Counted from the stretch's first letter, positions 37,481 through 47,274 are shown. The stretch is 64,000 bases of DNA from an uncultured Lachnospiraceae bacterium (GCA_937965795.1 CALCMD010000102.1:1-64000), one strand, 5' to 3'. The notes: generated from the sequence alone by a model not told the origin. Numbers and translations are program-made.

Positions 37481-38656
37481 CTATTGCTGCTGTTTATAAG
37501 TTTGCAACAGCTTATGTATTTTCGATGTGGTGTCCTGTACACGGCTGATGGAAATATCGTGATTCAGCGTGTCGATGATGCTGGCAAGATATTTCGTCAT
37601 ATCAGCCTCCTGATAGTAAGGGCGGGTCAGCAGTTCAGGGAGACGGTAGTGCAGGTTGGTTGTCACCACTTTTGTGATGTATCCCTTTTCATAATATTCA
37701 TCGAACTTGTCCAGGCCGTCTGTAAACAGACCGAAAGTGGTGCAGACAAAGACACGTTTTGCTTTACGGTCTTTTAACTGTTTTGCCACATCCAGCATAC
37801 TCTCGCCGGAGGAAATCATATCGTCAATGATGATAACGTCCTTGCCCTCTACGGAATCTCCCAGGAACTCGTGGGCTACAATAGGATTCTTTCCATTTAC
37901 AACCGTAGAATAGTCACGGCGTTTATAGAACATACCCATATCGACGCCCAGAATATTGGCAAAGTATACGGCGCGTCCCATAGCTCCTTCATCCGGACTG
38001 ATAATCATCAGATGGTCATTGTCAATCCGGAAATCAGGTACGGATTCGATCAGCGCCCGAAGAAACTGATAGGTCGGCATAAAAGAGTCAAATCCCTGAA
38101 TCGGAATGGCGTTCTGAACACGGGGATCATGCGCATCAAAGGTAATAATATTTGAGACGCCCATAGACACCAGTTCCTGAAGAGCGAGCGCACAGTCCAG
38201 GGATTCTCTTTTGGAACGTTTGTGCTGGCGGCCTTCATACATAAATGGCATAATAATATTGATGCGGCGGGCTTTTCCGGTAGCGGCGGAAATGATACGT
38301 TTCAGATCCTGATAATGATTATCCGGGGACATGTGGTTCAAATGTCCGCTCACCGTATAGGTCAGGCTGTAATTGCATACATCAACCATAATAAACAGGT
38401 CACATCCCCTGACGGATTCCCGAATGACGCCTTTGGCTTCGCCGCTTCCAAAACGGGGACAGGAGCAGTCAACCAGATAGTTGTCCTCCAGATACCCTTT
38501 AAAAGCGATATCCTGAATATTATGGGTGGGCGTCTGGTGACGATAATCCAGAAGGTGCTGATGGACCTGGGTGGCAAAAGGAAGACTGCTTTCCAGGGCG
38601 GCAATCTTTAAAGGCGCAACTGGAATTGCTTTGTATAGGGATTCTAAATTCGGCAT
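37481..38656 (-). CDS. prs: Ribose-phosphate pyrophosphokinase
   Basis: The 391-residue enzyme makes PRPP from ribose 5-phosphate and ATP. The PRPP-binding loop is DVIIIDDMISSGESM, and FDAHDPRVQNAIP is the ATP/ribose region. It is longer and more divergent than the usual ~315-residue form, with about 40 extra N-terminal residues and inserts such as MPFMYEGRQHKRSKRESLD; this longer form is known in Clostridia. The start at 38656 (MPNLESLYKA) is set by GGAGGT on the minus strand. Confidence 0.92.
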   Translation of the reverse strand: MPNLESLYKAIPVAPLKIAALESSLPFATQVHQHLLDYRHQTPTHNIQDIAFKGYLEDNYLVDCSCPRFGSGEAKGVIRESVRGCDLFIMVDVCNYSLTYTVSGHLNHMSPDNHYQDLKRIISAATGKARRINIIMPFMYEGRQHKRSKRESLDCALALQELVSMGVSNIITFDAHDPRVQNAIPIQGFDSFMPTYQFLRALIESVPDFRIDNDHLMIISPDEGAMGRAVYFANILGVDMGMFYKRRDYSTVVNGKNPIVAHEFLGDSVEGKDVIIIDDMISSGESMLDVAKQLKDRKAKRVFVCTTFGLFTDGLDKFDEYYEKGYITKVVTTNLHYRLPELLTRPYYQEADMTKYLASIIDTLNHDISISRVQDTTSKIHKLLQTYKQQQ

Positions 38657-38698
38657 AGTGACCTCCAAAATTAATCATTTGTTAAAATTTTCATTCTA

Positions 38699-38727
38699 GT
38701 TATACCATTTTGGATAGAGAGAGTCAA
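38699..38727 (-). promoter_or_regulatory. Putative promoter of prs
   Basis: On the minus strand TTGACT, 17-bp spacer, TATAAC. It lies back to back with the der promoter, 8 bp apart at their -35 boxes. Confidence 0.65.
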
Positions 38728-38734
38728 GATTTCA

Positions 38735-38763
38735 TTGCAATTTTGAGGTCTATTTAGTATGAT
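38735..38763 (+). promoter_or_regulatory. Putative promoter of the der-plsY-gpsA operon
   Basis: TTGCAA (38735-38740), 17-bp spacer, TATGAT (38758-38763), 27 bp before the der start. Confidence 0.65.
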
Positions 38764-38790
38764 AGATAAGAATAGGAGGCAGAGAAACAT

Positions 38791-40116
38791 ATGAGTAAAC
38801 CGATTGTGGCTATTGTAGGAAGGCCAAATGTAGGAAAATCCACGCTGTTCAATGCGCTGGCAGGTGAAAATATATCGATCGTAAAGGACACGCCTGGCGT
38901 CACCAGAGATCGTATCTACGCAGATGTAGAATGGCTGAATCTGAATTTCACACTGATCGACACGGGGGGCATCGAGCCGGATACCAGCGACATTATTCTG
39001 GCGCAGATGCGCGAACAGGCACAGATTGCCATCGATACGGCGGATGTGATCATTTTCATGACGGATGTAAGGCAGGGCCTGGTAGATGCCGACGCGAAGG
39101 TGGCGGATATGCTGAGGCGTTCCAGAAAACCCGTGATTCTCGTCGTAAATAAAGTGGACAATTTCGCAAAGATGATGCCGGATGTATATGAGTTCTATAA
39201 TCTGGGTATCGGCGATCCGATTCCGGTCGCGGCGAATGCGAAAATGGGCATTGGGGATATGCTGGATCATGTCGTAGGATATTTTAATACGGATGAGATG
39301 GAAGAGGAAGAGGACGACCGGCCGAAAATCGCAGTGGTAGGAAAACCAAATGTGGGAAAATCTTCCATTATAAATAAGCTGCTGGGAGAGAATCGTGTGA
39401 TCGTTTCTGATATAGCCGGAACGACGAGAGACGCGATTGATACGAATCTGGTATGGAACGGGAAGGAATATGTATTCATTGACACGGCAGGACTGAGACG
39501 GAAGAGCAAGATCAAAGAGGAATTGGAGCGTTACAGCATCATCCGAACAGTGACGGCGGTGGACAGGGCAGATGTGGTGATCGTCGTGATCGACGCCAAA
39601 GAGGGCGTGACCGAGCAGGATGCGAAAATTGCGGGAATTGCCCATGAACGGGGAAAGGGAATCATTGTTGCGGTCAATAAATGGGACGCCATCGAGAAGG
39701 ATGACAAAACCATTTATAAATATACAAACGAGCTTCGCACGACGCTTTCCTTCATGCCGTATGCTGAGATTCTGTTTGTTTCGGCGGAAACAGGGCAAAG
39801 GCTTCCGAAATTGTTTGAAAAGATCGATATGGTACTGGAAAATCAGACCCTGCGTGTTCAGACAGGCGTATTGAACGAGATCATGGCGGAGGCCGTGGCA
39901 TTGCAGCAGCCGCCTTCGGATAAAGGAAAGAGATTAAGGCTCTATTATATCACACAGGTATCGGTGAAACCGCCTACTTTCGTCATTTTTGTCAATGACA
40001 GGAAGTTGACGCACTTTTCCTATACGCGGTATCTGGAGAATAAGATCAGGGACGCATTTGGTTTCCGGGGGACTTCCCTCAAATTTATTTACCGGGAGAG
40101 AAAAGATAAGGAGTGA
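38791..40116 (+). CDS. der: Ribosome biogenesis GTPase Der (EngA)
   Basis: The 441-residue protein has two tandem G domains, GRPNVGKST (10-18) with DTGG, and GKPNVGKSS (about 184-192) with DTAGLRRKS, then a KH-like C-terminal domain (about 350-441). It is required for 50S subunit assembly. AGGAGG precedes the ATG. The stop is followed by plsY after 7 bp. Confidence 0.97.
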   Translation: MSKPIVAIVGRPNVGKSTLFNALAGENISIVKDTPGVTRDRIYADVEWLNLNFTLIDTGGIEPDTSDIILAQMREQAQIAIDTADVIIFMTDVRQGLVDADAKVADMLRRSRKPVILVVNKVDNFAKMMPDVYEFYNLGIGDPIPVAANAKMGIGDMLDHVVGYFNTDEMEEEEDDRPKIAVVGKPNVGKSSIINKLLGENRVIVSDIAGTTRDAIDTNLVWNGKEYVFIDTAGLRRKSKIKEELERYSIIRTVTAVDRADVVIVVIDAKEGVTEQDAKIAGIAHERGKGIIVAVNKWDAIEKDDKTIYKYTNELRTTLSFMPYAEILFVSAETGQRLPKLFEKIDMVLENQTLRVQTGVLNEIMAEAVALQQPPSDKGKRLRLYYITQVSVKPPTFVIFVNDRKLTHFSYTRYLENKIRDAFGFRGTSLKFIYRERKDKE

Positions 40117-40123
40117 GTTGGAA

Positions 40124-40768
40124 ATGGTTAGATTCTTATGTCTGGCGATTGGATATGTGTTCGGTCTGTTTCAGACCGGTTATATTTATGGAAGGATGCA
40201 CGGAATCGACATCCGTGACCACGGCAGCGGAAATGCGGGCAGTACAAATATGCTGCGGACGCTGGGAACGAAAGCAGGGCTGATTACCTTTGCGGGGGAT
40301 TGCATCAAGTGTATTCTGGCAGTCGTGCTGACCAGAGCTCTGTTCGGGAAAAGCCATGAGGACATTTTACCTCTGCTGGCGTTTTATGCGGCGGCAGGAA
40401 CGATTCTGGGGCATAACTACCCGTTCTATCTGAAATTCCGGGGCGGAAAAGGGATTGCAGCGACCGCAGGGCTGGTGCTTTCCTTCAACTGGATCATGGC
40501 GGTTCTTGGAATTATCGTTTTTTTCACGACTTTTTTTGTAACGCATTATGTGTCTCTGGGATCGCTGCTGGTCTATGTGGGCATTATGATAGAGCTGGTC
40601 ATCCTGGGACAGTCCGGATATTTTCATATGAGCCAGGCACACCTTCTGGAGCTTTACGGGGTGGCGCTGGTTCTTGCAGTTCTTGCGTTCTGGAAACACC
40701 GTGAGAATATTAAGAGATTGATGAACGGGACGGAGCGGAAAACGTATCTGTCCTCAAAGCATAAATAA
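40124..40768 (+). CDS. plsY: Acyl phosphate:glycerol-3-phosphate acyltransferase PlsY
   Basis: The 214-residue membrane enzyme has five or more membrane segments and the conserved loops DIRDHGSGNAGSTNMLRTLG, GHNYPFYLKFRGGKGIAAT and a Gly-rich third loop. It transfers acyl groups from PlsX product to glycerol 3-phosphate, which the next gene supplies. ATG 40124 is chosen because AAGGAG spans the der stop; the longer ORF starts inside der. Confidence 0.94.
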   Translation: MVRFLCLAIGYVFGLFQTGYIYGRMHGIDIRDHGSGNAGSTNMLRTLGTKAGLITFAGDCIKCILAVVLTRALFGKSHEDILPLLAFYAAAGTILGHNYPFYLKFRGGKGIAATAGLVLSFNWIMAVLGIIVFFTTFFVTHYVSLGSLLVYVGIMIELVILGQSGYFHMSQAHLLELYGVALVLAVLAFWKHRENIKRLMNGTERKTYLSSKHK

Positions 40769-40782
40769 CAGGGGGGAATCAT

Positions 40783-41793
40783 ATGGCAAGAATTGGAGTC
40801 ATTGGAGCGGGAAGCTGGGGAACGGCCCTGGCTTACCTGATGTACAAAAATGGACATCAGGTAACAATCTGGTCAATCATAGAGGATGAGGTAGAGATGC
40901 TGCGCACGAAAAGACAGCATGAATCAAAGCTGCCTGGCGTTCTTTTGCCGGAAGAGATAGAGATCACGAACAGTCTGGAAGAAGGAATGAGAGAAAAAGA
41001 TGTGCTGATTCTTGCTGTTCCGTCTCCGTTTACGAGAAGTACCTCGCATATGATGAGAGAATTTCTCAAAGACGGACAGAAAATTGTCAATGTGGCAAAG
41101 GGAATCGAGGAGGGAACGCTGTATACACTTACGGATATTATCGAGGAAGAGCTTCCGGCGGCGGAGGTATCCGTCCTTTCCGGTCCGAGCCATGCAGAGG
41201 AGGTAGGCAGGGGCCTTCCGACGACCTGCGTGGTAGGGGCGCATACGAAAGAGACGGCGGAATATTTGCAGACGCTTTTTATGAGTTCTGTTTTTCGTGT
41301 GTATACAAGCCCGGATATGCTTGGAATCGAGCTTGGAGGTTCCTTGAAAAACGTGATCGCCCTGGCGGCTGGAATTGCGGACGGGCTGGGCTATGGAGAT
41401 AATGCAAAGGCCGCTTTGATTACCCGTGGGATTGCTGAAATTTCAAGGCTTGGCGTAAAGATGGGAGCAAAAATGGAAACGCTGTGCGGACTGAGCGGAA
41501 TCGGCGACCTGATCGTTACCTGTGCCAGCGTTCACAGCAGAAACCGCAGGGCAGGGTATCTGATGGGGAAAGGTTATACCATGAAAGAAGCGATGGACGA
41601 GGTGCAGATGGTAGTTGAGGGGGTCTATTCGGCAAAAGCAGCAATGGGACTGTCCAGGAAATATCAGGTGGAGCTTCCGATCATCAGTCAGGTGAACCAG
41701 GTGCTCTTTGAAGGGAAAAATGCGTCGGAAGCCGTCAATGAATTGATGTTGAGGGATAAAAAAATCGAAAATTCAGAACTTCCCTGGGAATAA
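40783..41793 (+). CDS. gpsA: NAD(P)-dependent glycerol-3-phosphate dehydrogenase
   Basis: The 336-residue enzyme reduces dihydroxyacetone phosphate to glycerol 3-phosphate for phospholipids. Rossmann motif GVIGAGSWGTAL (5-16), VNVAKGIEEGT, SGPSHAEEV, the catalytic-lysine region GGSLKNVIALAAGIADGLG and SRNRRAG near the C-terminus (here HSRNRRAG) are visible. It lies 14 bp after plsY and makes its co-substrate. Confidence 0.97.
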   Translation: MARIGVIGAGSWGTALAYLMYKNGHQVTIWSIIEDEVEMLRTKRQHESKLPGVLLPEEIEITNSLEEGMREKDVLILAVPSPFTRSTSHMMREFLKDGQKIVNVAKGIEEGTLYTLTDIIEEELPAAEVSVLSGPSHAEEVGRGLPTTCVVGAHTKETAEYLQTLFMSSVFRVYTSPDMLGIELGGSLKNVIALAAGIADGLGYGDNAKAALITRGIAEISRLGVKMGAKMETLCGLSGIGDLIVTCASVHSRNRRAGYLMGKGYTMKEAMDEVQMVVEGVYSAKAAMGLSRKYQVELPIISQVNQVLFEGKNASEAVNELMLRDKKIENSELPWE

Positions 41794-41796
41794 ATA

Positions 41797-41825
41797 TTGA
41801 CCTTTTGAAAAAAAGAGTGTATAGT
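41797..41825 (+). promoter_or_regulatory. Putative promoter of the ABC substrate-binding protein gene
   Basis: TTGACC (41797-41802), 17-bp spacer, TATAGT (41820-41825). Confidence 0.65.
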
Positions 41826-41835
41826 AAAAAAAGAA

Positions 41836-41870
41836 TCCGGCACTTTAACGAATAAAAGCGTTAAACCGGA
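41836..41870 (+). promoter_or_regulatory. Leader hairpin upstream of the substrate-binding protein
   Basis: TCCGG/CCGGA and TTTAACG/CGTTAAA form a two-part stem with a CAC bulge and an 8-nt loop. There is no T tract; no T-box or known riboswitch sequence is recognised. It may stabilise the mRNA 5' end. Confidence 0.5.
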
Positions 41871-41898
41871 AAAGAATTAAGGAAAAGAGGACAAATTT

Positions 41899-42924
41899 AT
41901 GAAGAAAGTATTGGCTACATTGATGGCAATGGGACTGGCAGTGTCGATGCTGGCAGGATGCGGTTCCTCAGAAAAACCGGCTTCTACAGAAGCGGCTACA
42001 GGAGCAGAGACGGCGGCAGAAAATGCAGGCGGCGACGAGAGCTATAACGTGGGAATCTGCCAGCTCGTTCAGCATCCGGCGCTGGATGAAGCGACAGAAG
42101 GATTCAAGGCGGCTCTGACAGAGAAACTGGGAGATAAAGTTTCTTTTGATGAACAGAACGCTTCCGGCGATTCCGCTACCTGTGCGACGATTGTGAACCA
42201 GTTTGTATCAAATGACTGTGACCTGATTCTGGCAAACGCTACGGCTTCCCTTCAGGCGGCGGCAGCAGCGACAGATACCATTCCGATTCTCGGAACTTCG
42301 ATTACAGACTATGCGACAGCGCTGGAAATTGAGGATTGGACAGGTACGACAGGTAAAAACATTTCCGGTACATCTGACCTGGCTCCGCTCGATGAGCAGG
42401 CGGCTATGCTGAACGAGATGTTCCCGGATGCGAAAAAGGTAGGTTTGGTATACTGCTCCGCAGAAGCAAATTCCGCTTACCAGATAGGCGTGGTAAAAGC
42501 AGCGCTGGAAGATCTGGGATATACCTGCACAGAGTATAGCTTTGCAGACTCAAACGACATCTCCTCTGTGGCAACGAACGCAGCCTCTGAAAGTGATGTC
42601 ATCTACATCCCGACAGATAATACCGCGGCTTCTAATGCAGAGGTTGTAAATAACGTATGCCTTCCGGCAGGTGTTCCGGTAATCGCAGGCGAGGAAGGTA
42701 TCTGCAAGGGATGCGGTGTTGCGACATTGTCAATCAGCTACTATGATATTGGATACAAGGCAGGTGAAATGGCATATGACATCCTGGTAAATGGCGCTGA
42801 TGTAAGCCAGATGCCGGTTGAGTTTGCTCCGCAGGTAACGAAGAAATATATGGCTTCCAGATGCGAAGAATTGAACATTACAGTTCCGGATGGATATGAA
42901 GCGATTGATGAGTCGGCAGAATAA
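41899..42924 (+). CDS. ABC transporter substrate-binding lipoprotein (TrpX-like)
   Basis: The 341-residue protein has a lipoprotein signal with lipobox LAGC (Cys21), an acidic/Thr linker, and the periplasmic-binding-protein domain of the ABC_sub_bind (TrpX) family, recognisable from VGICQLVQHPALDEATEGF and VGLVYCSAEANS. Relatives are predicted to bring in tryptophan or other amino acids. Its permease and ATPase are encoded 2.6 kb downstream, beyond an unrelated MATE/AraC pair. Ligand not shown. Confidence 0.88.
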   Translation: MKKVLATLMAMGLAVSMLAGCGSSEKPASTEAATGAETAAENAGGDESYNVGICQLVQHPALDEATEGFKAALTEKLGDKVSFDEQNASGDSATCATIVNQFVSNDCDLILANATASLQAAAAATDTIPILGTSITDYATALEIEDWTGTTGKNISGTSDLAPLDEQAAMLNEMFPDAKKVGLVYCSAEANSAYQIGVVKAALEDLGYTCTEYSFADSNDISSVATNAASESDVIYIPTDNTAASNAEVVNNVCLPAGVPVIAGEEGICKGCGVATLSISYYDIGYKAGEMAYDILVNGADVSQMPVEFAPQVTKKYMASRCEELNITVPDGYEAIDESAE

Positions 42925-42939
42925 ATAAGCAGATAGCAG

Positions 42940-42964
42940 GAGGAGCCGCATAAGCGGCTCCTTT
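42940..42964. terminator. Terminator after the substrate-binding protein gene
   Basis: GGAGCCGC-ataa-GCGGCTCC, followed by TTTC; it lies between converging genes. Confidence 0.8.
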
Positions 42965-42981
42965 CATGTATGGTTTTTTAT

Positions 42982-44379
42982 TCAATTTGCGGCGACACTT
43001 TTCTGACAGGCGGATGTTGTTTCTTTTGCTGGATATTCATCTTTTTGGGTCAGATCATGTACCCAGAGGTATTTTTTGTAGTGCTTGTATACGACTGGCA
43101 GTTTTACGATCTCATCCAGGTTCAGTACGAAATAGACTGCCAGCACCGGCCATTTCAGAACGAATGCGGCGATGGCTCCCAGGGGGACGGTTACACACCA
43201 CATGGTCACAGTATCACAGATCAGGCCAAAGCGTGTATCGCCTCCGGCGCTGAATATGCCGCCGATTGTGGTCGTATTGATAGATTTTCCAGCCAGATAA
43301 TAAGCGCATACAATGAGCATCCATTTCAGGTATTCTTCCGCCTGGCTGTCCAGGGAAGAAAAATGAAGAATAAGAGGAGAAATCATCAGCAGGAGGGCTC
43401 CTGTAATGATTCCGCTGACGACGGCAAGCCGGCAAAGATTTCTGCCGGATTCGCGCGCATGGCTCAGGTTTCCGGCACCAAGCTCATGCCCAACGAGAAT
43501 ACTGCCTCCATTTCCCACTCCGATACAGAAACATACCATCAGATTTTTTGCAACATTGGCAATGGAATTCGCTGCTACGGCGTCACTTCCCATATGCCCC
43601 ATGATTACAGAATACATCGTAAATCCACAGCCCCAGGCCAGTTGGTTTCCAAGAATCTGTAAGGAATATTTCCAGTAGGTTTTTTTGATTTTTCTGTCAG
43701 GATGTATAAAATAGTATATTTTCAGCCGGATTCTTCCGGGGACACAGGAATCCAGGACGGCCCATATCATCTCTGCGCCCCGGGCGATGACAGTCGCCAG
43801 TGCGGCCCCAGCAATTCCCAGGGCCGGGGCGCCGTACAGACCGAAAATCAGAATGAAATTCAGCGCCAGATTCAGTATGACTGCCGTAGAGCTGATCAGC
43901 GTACTCCTGGCCGCATGTCCGGTGTTTTTCATGATGCAGAGATAAATCTGCGATATGCCGCACATGAGATAGGAGAGGGAAGAAACCTGAAGATATTTTA
44001 CCCCGCCATGAATCAGGCTTTGTTCAGAGGTGAAAAAGCGCATGATCTGATAAGGGAAAAGAAGCGTTCCAAGACAGAACACCAGAGAAACCGCCAGGGA
44101 TATGCGGAGTACAAAAGCAAGTATTTTTTTCACAGTTTCTGCGTCGCCTTTTCCCCAGTACTGTGCGGCCAGCATACTGGCTCCCATAGAAAATGCTGTC
44201 AGGAACAGGTTGAATACAAACATGACCTGTCCAGCGAGTGAGACTGCTGATAAGGCTTCCTGACTGATCATGCCGAGCATCACGGCGTCTGAGGCTCCCA
44301 CCAGGGACAGCATGAACTGCTGAAATGCAATCGGCAGTACCAATGATAACAATTTTTTATAAAATCCATAACGCTCCAT
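42982..44379 (-). CDS. MATE family efflux transporter
   Basis: The 465-residue protein has about 12 membrane segments in two halves. The N-terminal GASDAVMLGMISQEALSAVSLAGQ and the repeated GAGNLSHARESGRNLC-type loop are MATE hallmarks. Such proteins expel drugs or metabolites with a sodium or proton gradient. It is transcribed away from the AraC gene 129 bp away; the pair may be a regulator and its target. AGGAGG precedes the start on the minus strand, and an extended -10 (TGATATAAT) lies at about 44430-44438. Confidence 0.92.
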   Translation of the reverse strand: MERYGFYKKLLSLVLPIAFQQFMLSLVGASDAVMLGMISQEALSAVSLAGQVMFVFNLFLTAFSMGASMLAAQYWGKGDAETVKKILAFVLRISLAVSLVFCLGTLLFPYQIMRFFTSEQSLIHGGVKYLQVSSLSYLMCGISQIYLCIMKNTGHAARSTLISSTAVILNLALNFILIFGLYGAPALGIAGAALATVIARGAEMIWAVLDSCVPGRIRLKIYYFIHPDRKIKKTYWKYSLQILGNQLAWGCGFTMYSVIMGHMGSDAVAANSIANVAKNLMVCFCIGVGNGGSILVGHELGAGNLSHARESGRNLCRLAVVSGIITGALLLMISPLILHFSSLDSQAEEYLKWMLIVCAYYLAGKSINTTTIGGIFSAGGDTRFGLICDTVTMWCVTVPLGAIAAFVLKWPVLAVYFVLNLDEIVKLPVVYKHYKKYLWVHDLTQKDEYPAKETTSACQKSVAAN

Positions 44380-44420
44380 AATCTTATCCTCCTTGATCTA
44401 CTTGTTGCCGGGATTTGAAT

Positions 44421-44438
44421 GTGATAAGATTATATCAC
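44421..44438. promoter_or_regulatory. Inverted repeat in the MATE/AraC divergent promoter
   Basis: GTGATA and TATCAC are separated by 6 bp and overlap the minus-strand -10 of the MATE gene, a possible binding site for the adjacent AraC regulator. Confidence 0.4.
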
Positions 44439-44508
44439 CATGATTGCAGGAATTTTAGGACAATTTCACCATATAATAGTACAAAACACTCATGGCGGGG
44501 AGGAAAAG

Positions 44509-45414
44509 ATGATTTCTTTATGTGAATCGATTATTGATGGGAAACGAAGAGAATTGAAGGAGCACGGTTCTTTTTCTTTTCCTGTGGCATGTTATTCAAA
44601 TACGCAGCAGAATCACTCGGTTCCATGTCACTGGCATGACGAGCTTGAGATGCTGATTCTGGAAAAGGGGAGCGCTCTGCTTCAGATTTCGTTTATAAAG
44701 CAGGAAGTAAAAGAAGGGGATGGATGTTTTATTAATGCAGGTGTACTGCACGCCATGGAAAAGATTCCGGGGATGAAATTTAATGAGCGCTGTCTTGTTT
44801 TTCATCCTCGTCTGATCGGGGGCAGCGTAGACAGCGTTTTCTGGCAGAAATATATTCTGCCGCTGGTATCTGACCGTTCCCTGCCAGGACTCTTTCTGAA
44901 TCAGTCGGTGCCCTGGCAGAAAGAAATGCTTTCTCTTATACGGAACGCATGGAATGCCTGTTCCTCAGAAAAAGAAAATTATGAACTGATCACCCGCGAT
45001 GCCTTATCCCAGTGCATCGGCATCCTGCATCGGCAGCGGCCCGGAAAGCAGGAAAACCAGCCGGAAAAGGCATTGCGCCAGGGAGAACGAATGAAACGCA
45101 TGCTTACGTTTCTTCAGGAACATTTTTCTGAGACGATAACGATTCGGCAGATTGCGTCCAGTGCGGCAGTCAGTGAAAGTGAGTGTATGCGTTGTTTTCA
45201 TGATACGATTGGGCTAACGCCAATTGCCTATCTGAAAAACTACCGTTTACAATATGCCGCTGAGCTGCTGGAAAACACGGCGCACCCTGTTTCGCTCATT
45301 GGCGAGCGGTGCGGCTTTCAGGAGATGAGTTATTTCGCCAGGGCGTTCAGACAGAAATATGGATGTACGCCTTCGCAGTATCGAAAGACATCAGGGAAGG
45401 AACAGGAAAACTGA
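44509..45414 (+). CDS. AraC family transcriptional regulator
   Basis: The 301-residue protein has an N-terminal cupin-like sensing domain (HWHDELEMLILEKGSALLQI) and a C-terminal double helix-turn-helix (IRQIASSAAVSESECMRCF and GERCGFQEMSYFARAFRQ, ending TPSQYRK). ATG 44509 follows GGGGAGG by about 5 bp; an upstream in-frame ATG lies in the promoter. It probably controls the divergent MATE gene; the effector is unknown. Confidence 0.9.
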   Translation: MISLCESIIDGKRRELKEHGSFSFPVACYSNTQQNHSVPCHWHDELEMLILEKGSALLQISFIKQEVKEGDGCFINAGVLHAMEKIPGMKFNERCLVFHPRLIGGSVDSVFWQKYILPLVSDRSLPGLFLNQSVPWQKEMLSLIRNAWNACSSEKENYELITRDALSQCIGILHRQRPGKQENQPEKALRQGERMKRMLTFLQEHFSETITIRQIASSAAVSESECMRCFHDTIGLTPIAYLKNYRLQYAAELLENTAHPVSLIGERCGFQEMSYFARAFRQKYGCTPSQYRKTSGKEQEN

Positions 45415-45425
45415 AAAAGTAGTGC

Positions 45426-45454
45426 TTGCATGTTGATTTCATTTTTACTATAAT
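45426..45454 (+). promoter_or_regulatory. Putative promoter of the ABC permease/ATPase genes
   Basis: TTGCAT (45426-45431), 17-bp spacer, TATAAT (45449-45454). The permease and ATPase can therefore be expressed apart from the substrate-binding protein. Confidence 0.7.
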
Positions 45455-45498
45455 AATAGACTAGAAAAATACATATCTACATTTAGGAGGAGAAGAAC

Positions 45499-46428
45499 GT
45501 GAATATTATGACGCTGTTAAATGCGATGCCGGGAGCCTGCGCCCAGGGACTGATCTGGGGAATTATGGCGATCGGCGTGTACATTACCTATAAGATTCTG
45601 GATCTTGCAGATCTTACGGTAGATGGAACGATGTGTACAGGCGGTGCGGTCTGTATCATGATGATGATGAATGGACATTCCGTAGGAGTTTCGCTGCTGT
45701 GCGCTTTTCTGGCCGGTATGCTGGCGGGACTTGCGACCGGTATCTTCCATACGGCGATGGGGATTCCGGCAATTCTGTCAGGAATTTTAACGCAGCTTGG
45801 TTTGTACTCCATCAATCTGAGGATTATGCTTGGAAAATCAAATCAGGCGCTCAGTGTAGATAAATATAATCTGCTGGTATCCCTCAGATATGTAAAAGGC
45901 GTACCGTTTTATAAAAACAGCATTTTTGTAACGTTGATTTTTATTGTTGTGATTATTGCGCTTCTTTACTGGTTTTTTGGAACAGAGCTTGGATGCTCTA
46001 TCCGTGCTACCGGCTCGAATCCGAATATGTCCAGGGCACAGGGAATTAATACAAATATGCGGAAAATTATCGGATTGATGCTTTCGAATGGTATTGTGGC
46101 GCTTGCCAGTGGACTTTATGCCCAGTATCAGGGATTTGCAGACGTCAATATGGGAAGAGGTGCGATTGTGATCGGATTGGCGGCGGTCATTATCGGACAG
46201 GTCGTATTTGGAAAGATTCGCGGCAATTTTGCGTTTAAGCTTTTTGCCGTAGCGCTTGGAGCGATCATTTATTATCTGGTAATCCAGGTTGTGCTGTGGC
46301 TCGGCCTGAATTCGAATGATCTGAAGCTTCTTTCGGCTCTCGTGGTGGCAGTGTTCCTGGCGGTTCCTTATTTAAAAGGGAAATATTTTTCGAAATCTGT
46401 AAAAAAAGGAGGTTCTGCCAATGCTTAA
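45499..46428 (+). CDS. ABC transporter permease (TrpY-like)
   Basis: The 309-residue membrane protein of the branched-chain-type permease family has about eight segments; DLADLTVDGTMCTGGAV near the N-terminus and the conserved cytoplasmic loop GCSIRATGSNPNMSRAQGI are diagnostic. The start is GTG 45499, because AGGAGGAG is 6 bp upstream, while the ATG at 45508 is too far. It overlaps the ATPase gene by 8 bp. Confidence 0.9.
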   Translation: MNIMTLLNAMPGACAQGLIWGIMAIGVYITYKILDLADLTVDGTMCTGGAVCIMMMMNGHSVGVSLLCAFLAGMLAGLATGIFHTAMGIPAILSGILTQLGLYSINLRIMLGKSNQALSVDKYNLLVSLRYVKGVPFYKNSIFVTLIFIVVIIALLYWFFGTELGCSIRATGSNPNMSRAQGINTNMRKIIGLMLSNGIVALASGLYAQYQGFADVNMGRGAIVIGLAAVIIGQVVFGKIRGNFAFKLFAVALGAIIYYLVIQVVLWLGLNSNDLKLLSALVVAVFLAVPYLKGKYFSKSVKKGGSANA

Positions 46429-47215
46429 GATAACAGGTGTAAAAAAGACATTTAATGCAGGAACGATCAATGAAAAAGCTGCGTTAAGAGGATTGGATCT
46501 TACTTTAAATGAGGGAGATTTCGTGACGGTTATCGGTGGAAACGGAGCGGGAAAATCTACGATGCTGAATGCGATCGCAGGCGTATGGCCGGTAGATGAA
46601 GGAAGTATTTTCATTGATGATATGAATGTGACAAAACTTCCGGAGCATAAACGGGCGAGCTATCTGGGACGTGTGTTTCAGGACCCGATGACGGGAACTG
46701 CCGCCAGCATGATGATAGAAGAGAATCTGGCTCTTGCCGCAAGACGTGGTACGAGAAGGGGCCTCAGGCGTGGAATTACCAGCAGTGAAAGAGAAGAATA
46801 TAAGGAACGGCTGAAAATTCTGGATCTGGGACTGGAGGAGCGCCTGACTGCAAAAGTCGGTTTGCTTTCCGGCGGACAGAGGCAGGCGCTGACACTTCTT
46901 ATGGCGACTTTGAAAAAGCCGAAGGTGCTTCTTCTGGACGAACATACGGCAGCGCTTGATCCGAAAACAGCGGCGAAGGTACTTGAGGCTACAGACCGCA
47001 TCGTTGAGAAGGATCATCTGACTACGATCATGATTACGCATAACATGAAAGACGCCATCACGCATGGAAACCGCCTGGTGATGATGTATGAAGGCCGTAT
47101 CATTTATGACGTCGCTGGAGATGAAAAGAAGAAACTGCATGTTTCGGATCTGCTGGCCAAATTTGAGCAGGTGAGCGGAGGCGAATTTGCAAACGACAGG
47201 ATGATACTGGCTTAA
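46421..47215 (+). CDS. ABC transporter ATP-binding protein (TrpZ-like)
   Basis: The 264-residue ATPase has Walker A GGNGAGKST (near 39), signature LLSGGQRQALTL, Walker B VLLLDEHTAALDP and the H-loop ITHNM. It forms a system with the permease, whose stop codon it overlaps, and probably with the lipoprotein at 41899. Confidence 0.93.
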   Translation: MLKITGVKKTFNAGTINEKAALRGLDLTLNEGDFVTVIGGNGAGKSTMLNAIAGVWPVDEGSIFIDDMNVTKLPEHKRASYLGRVFQDPMTGTAASMMIEENLALAARRGTRRGLRRGITSSEREEYKERLKILDLGLEERLTAKVGLLSGGQRQALTLLMATLKKPKVLLLDEHTAALDPKTAAKVLEATDRIVEKDHLTTIMITHNMKDAITHGNRLVMMYEGRIIYDVAGDEKKKLHVSDLLAKFEQVSGGEFANDRMILA

Positions 47216-47230
47216 AGATACTGTGAAAGA

Positions 47231-47274
47231 AAAAGACACCTGATGCACAGAGAAATCTGCAAGGGTGTCTTTTT
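47231..47274 (+). terminator. Rho-independent terminator after the ABC ATPase gene
   Basis: AAAAGACACC pairs with GGTGTCTTTT, with an inner CAGA/TCTG stem and final TTTTT. Confidence 0.85.

Noticed and set aside
38671..39798. 375-codon open frame on the minus strand opposite der
   Set aside because: Der is certain on the plus strand. The translation has no family features and no ribosome site; long antisense frames arise from codon bias.
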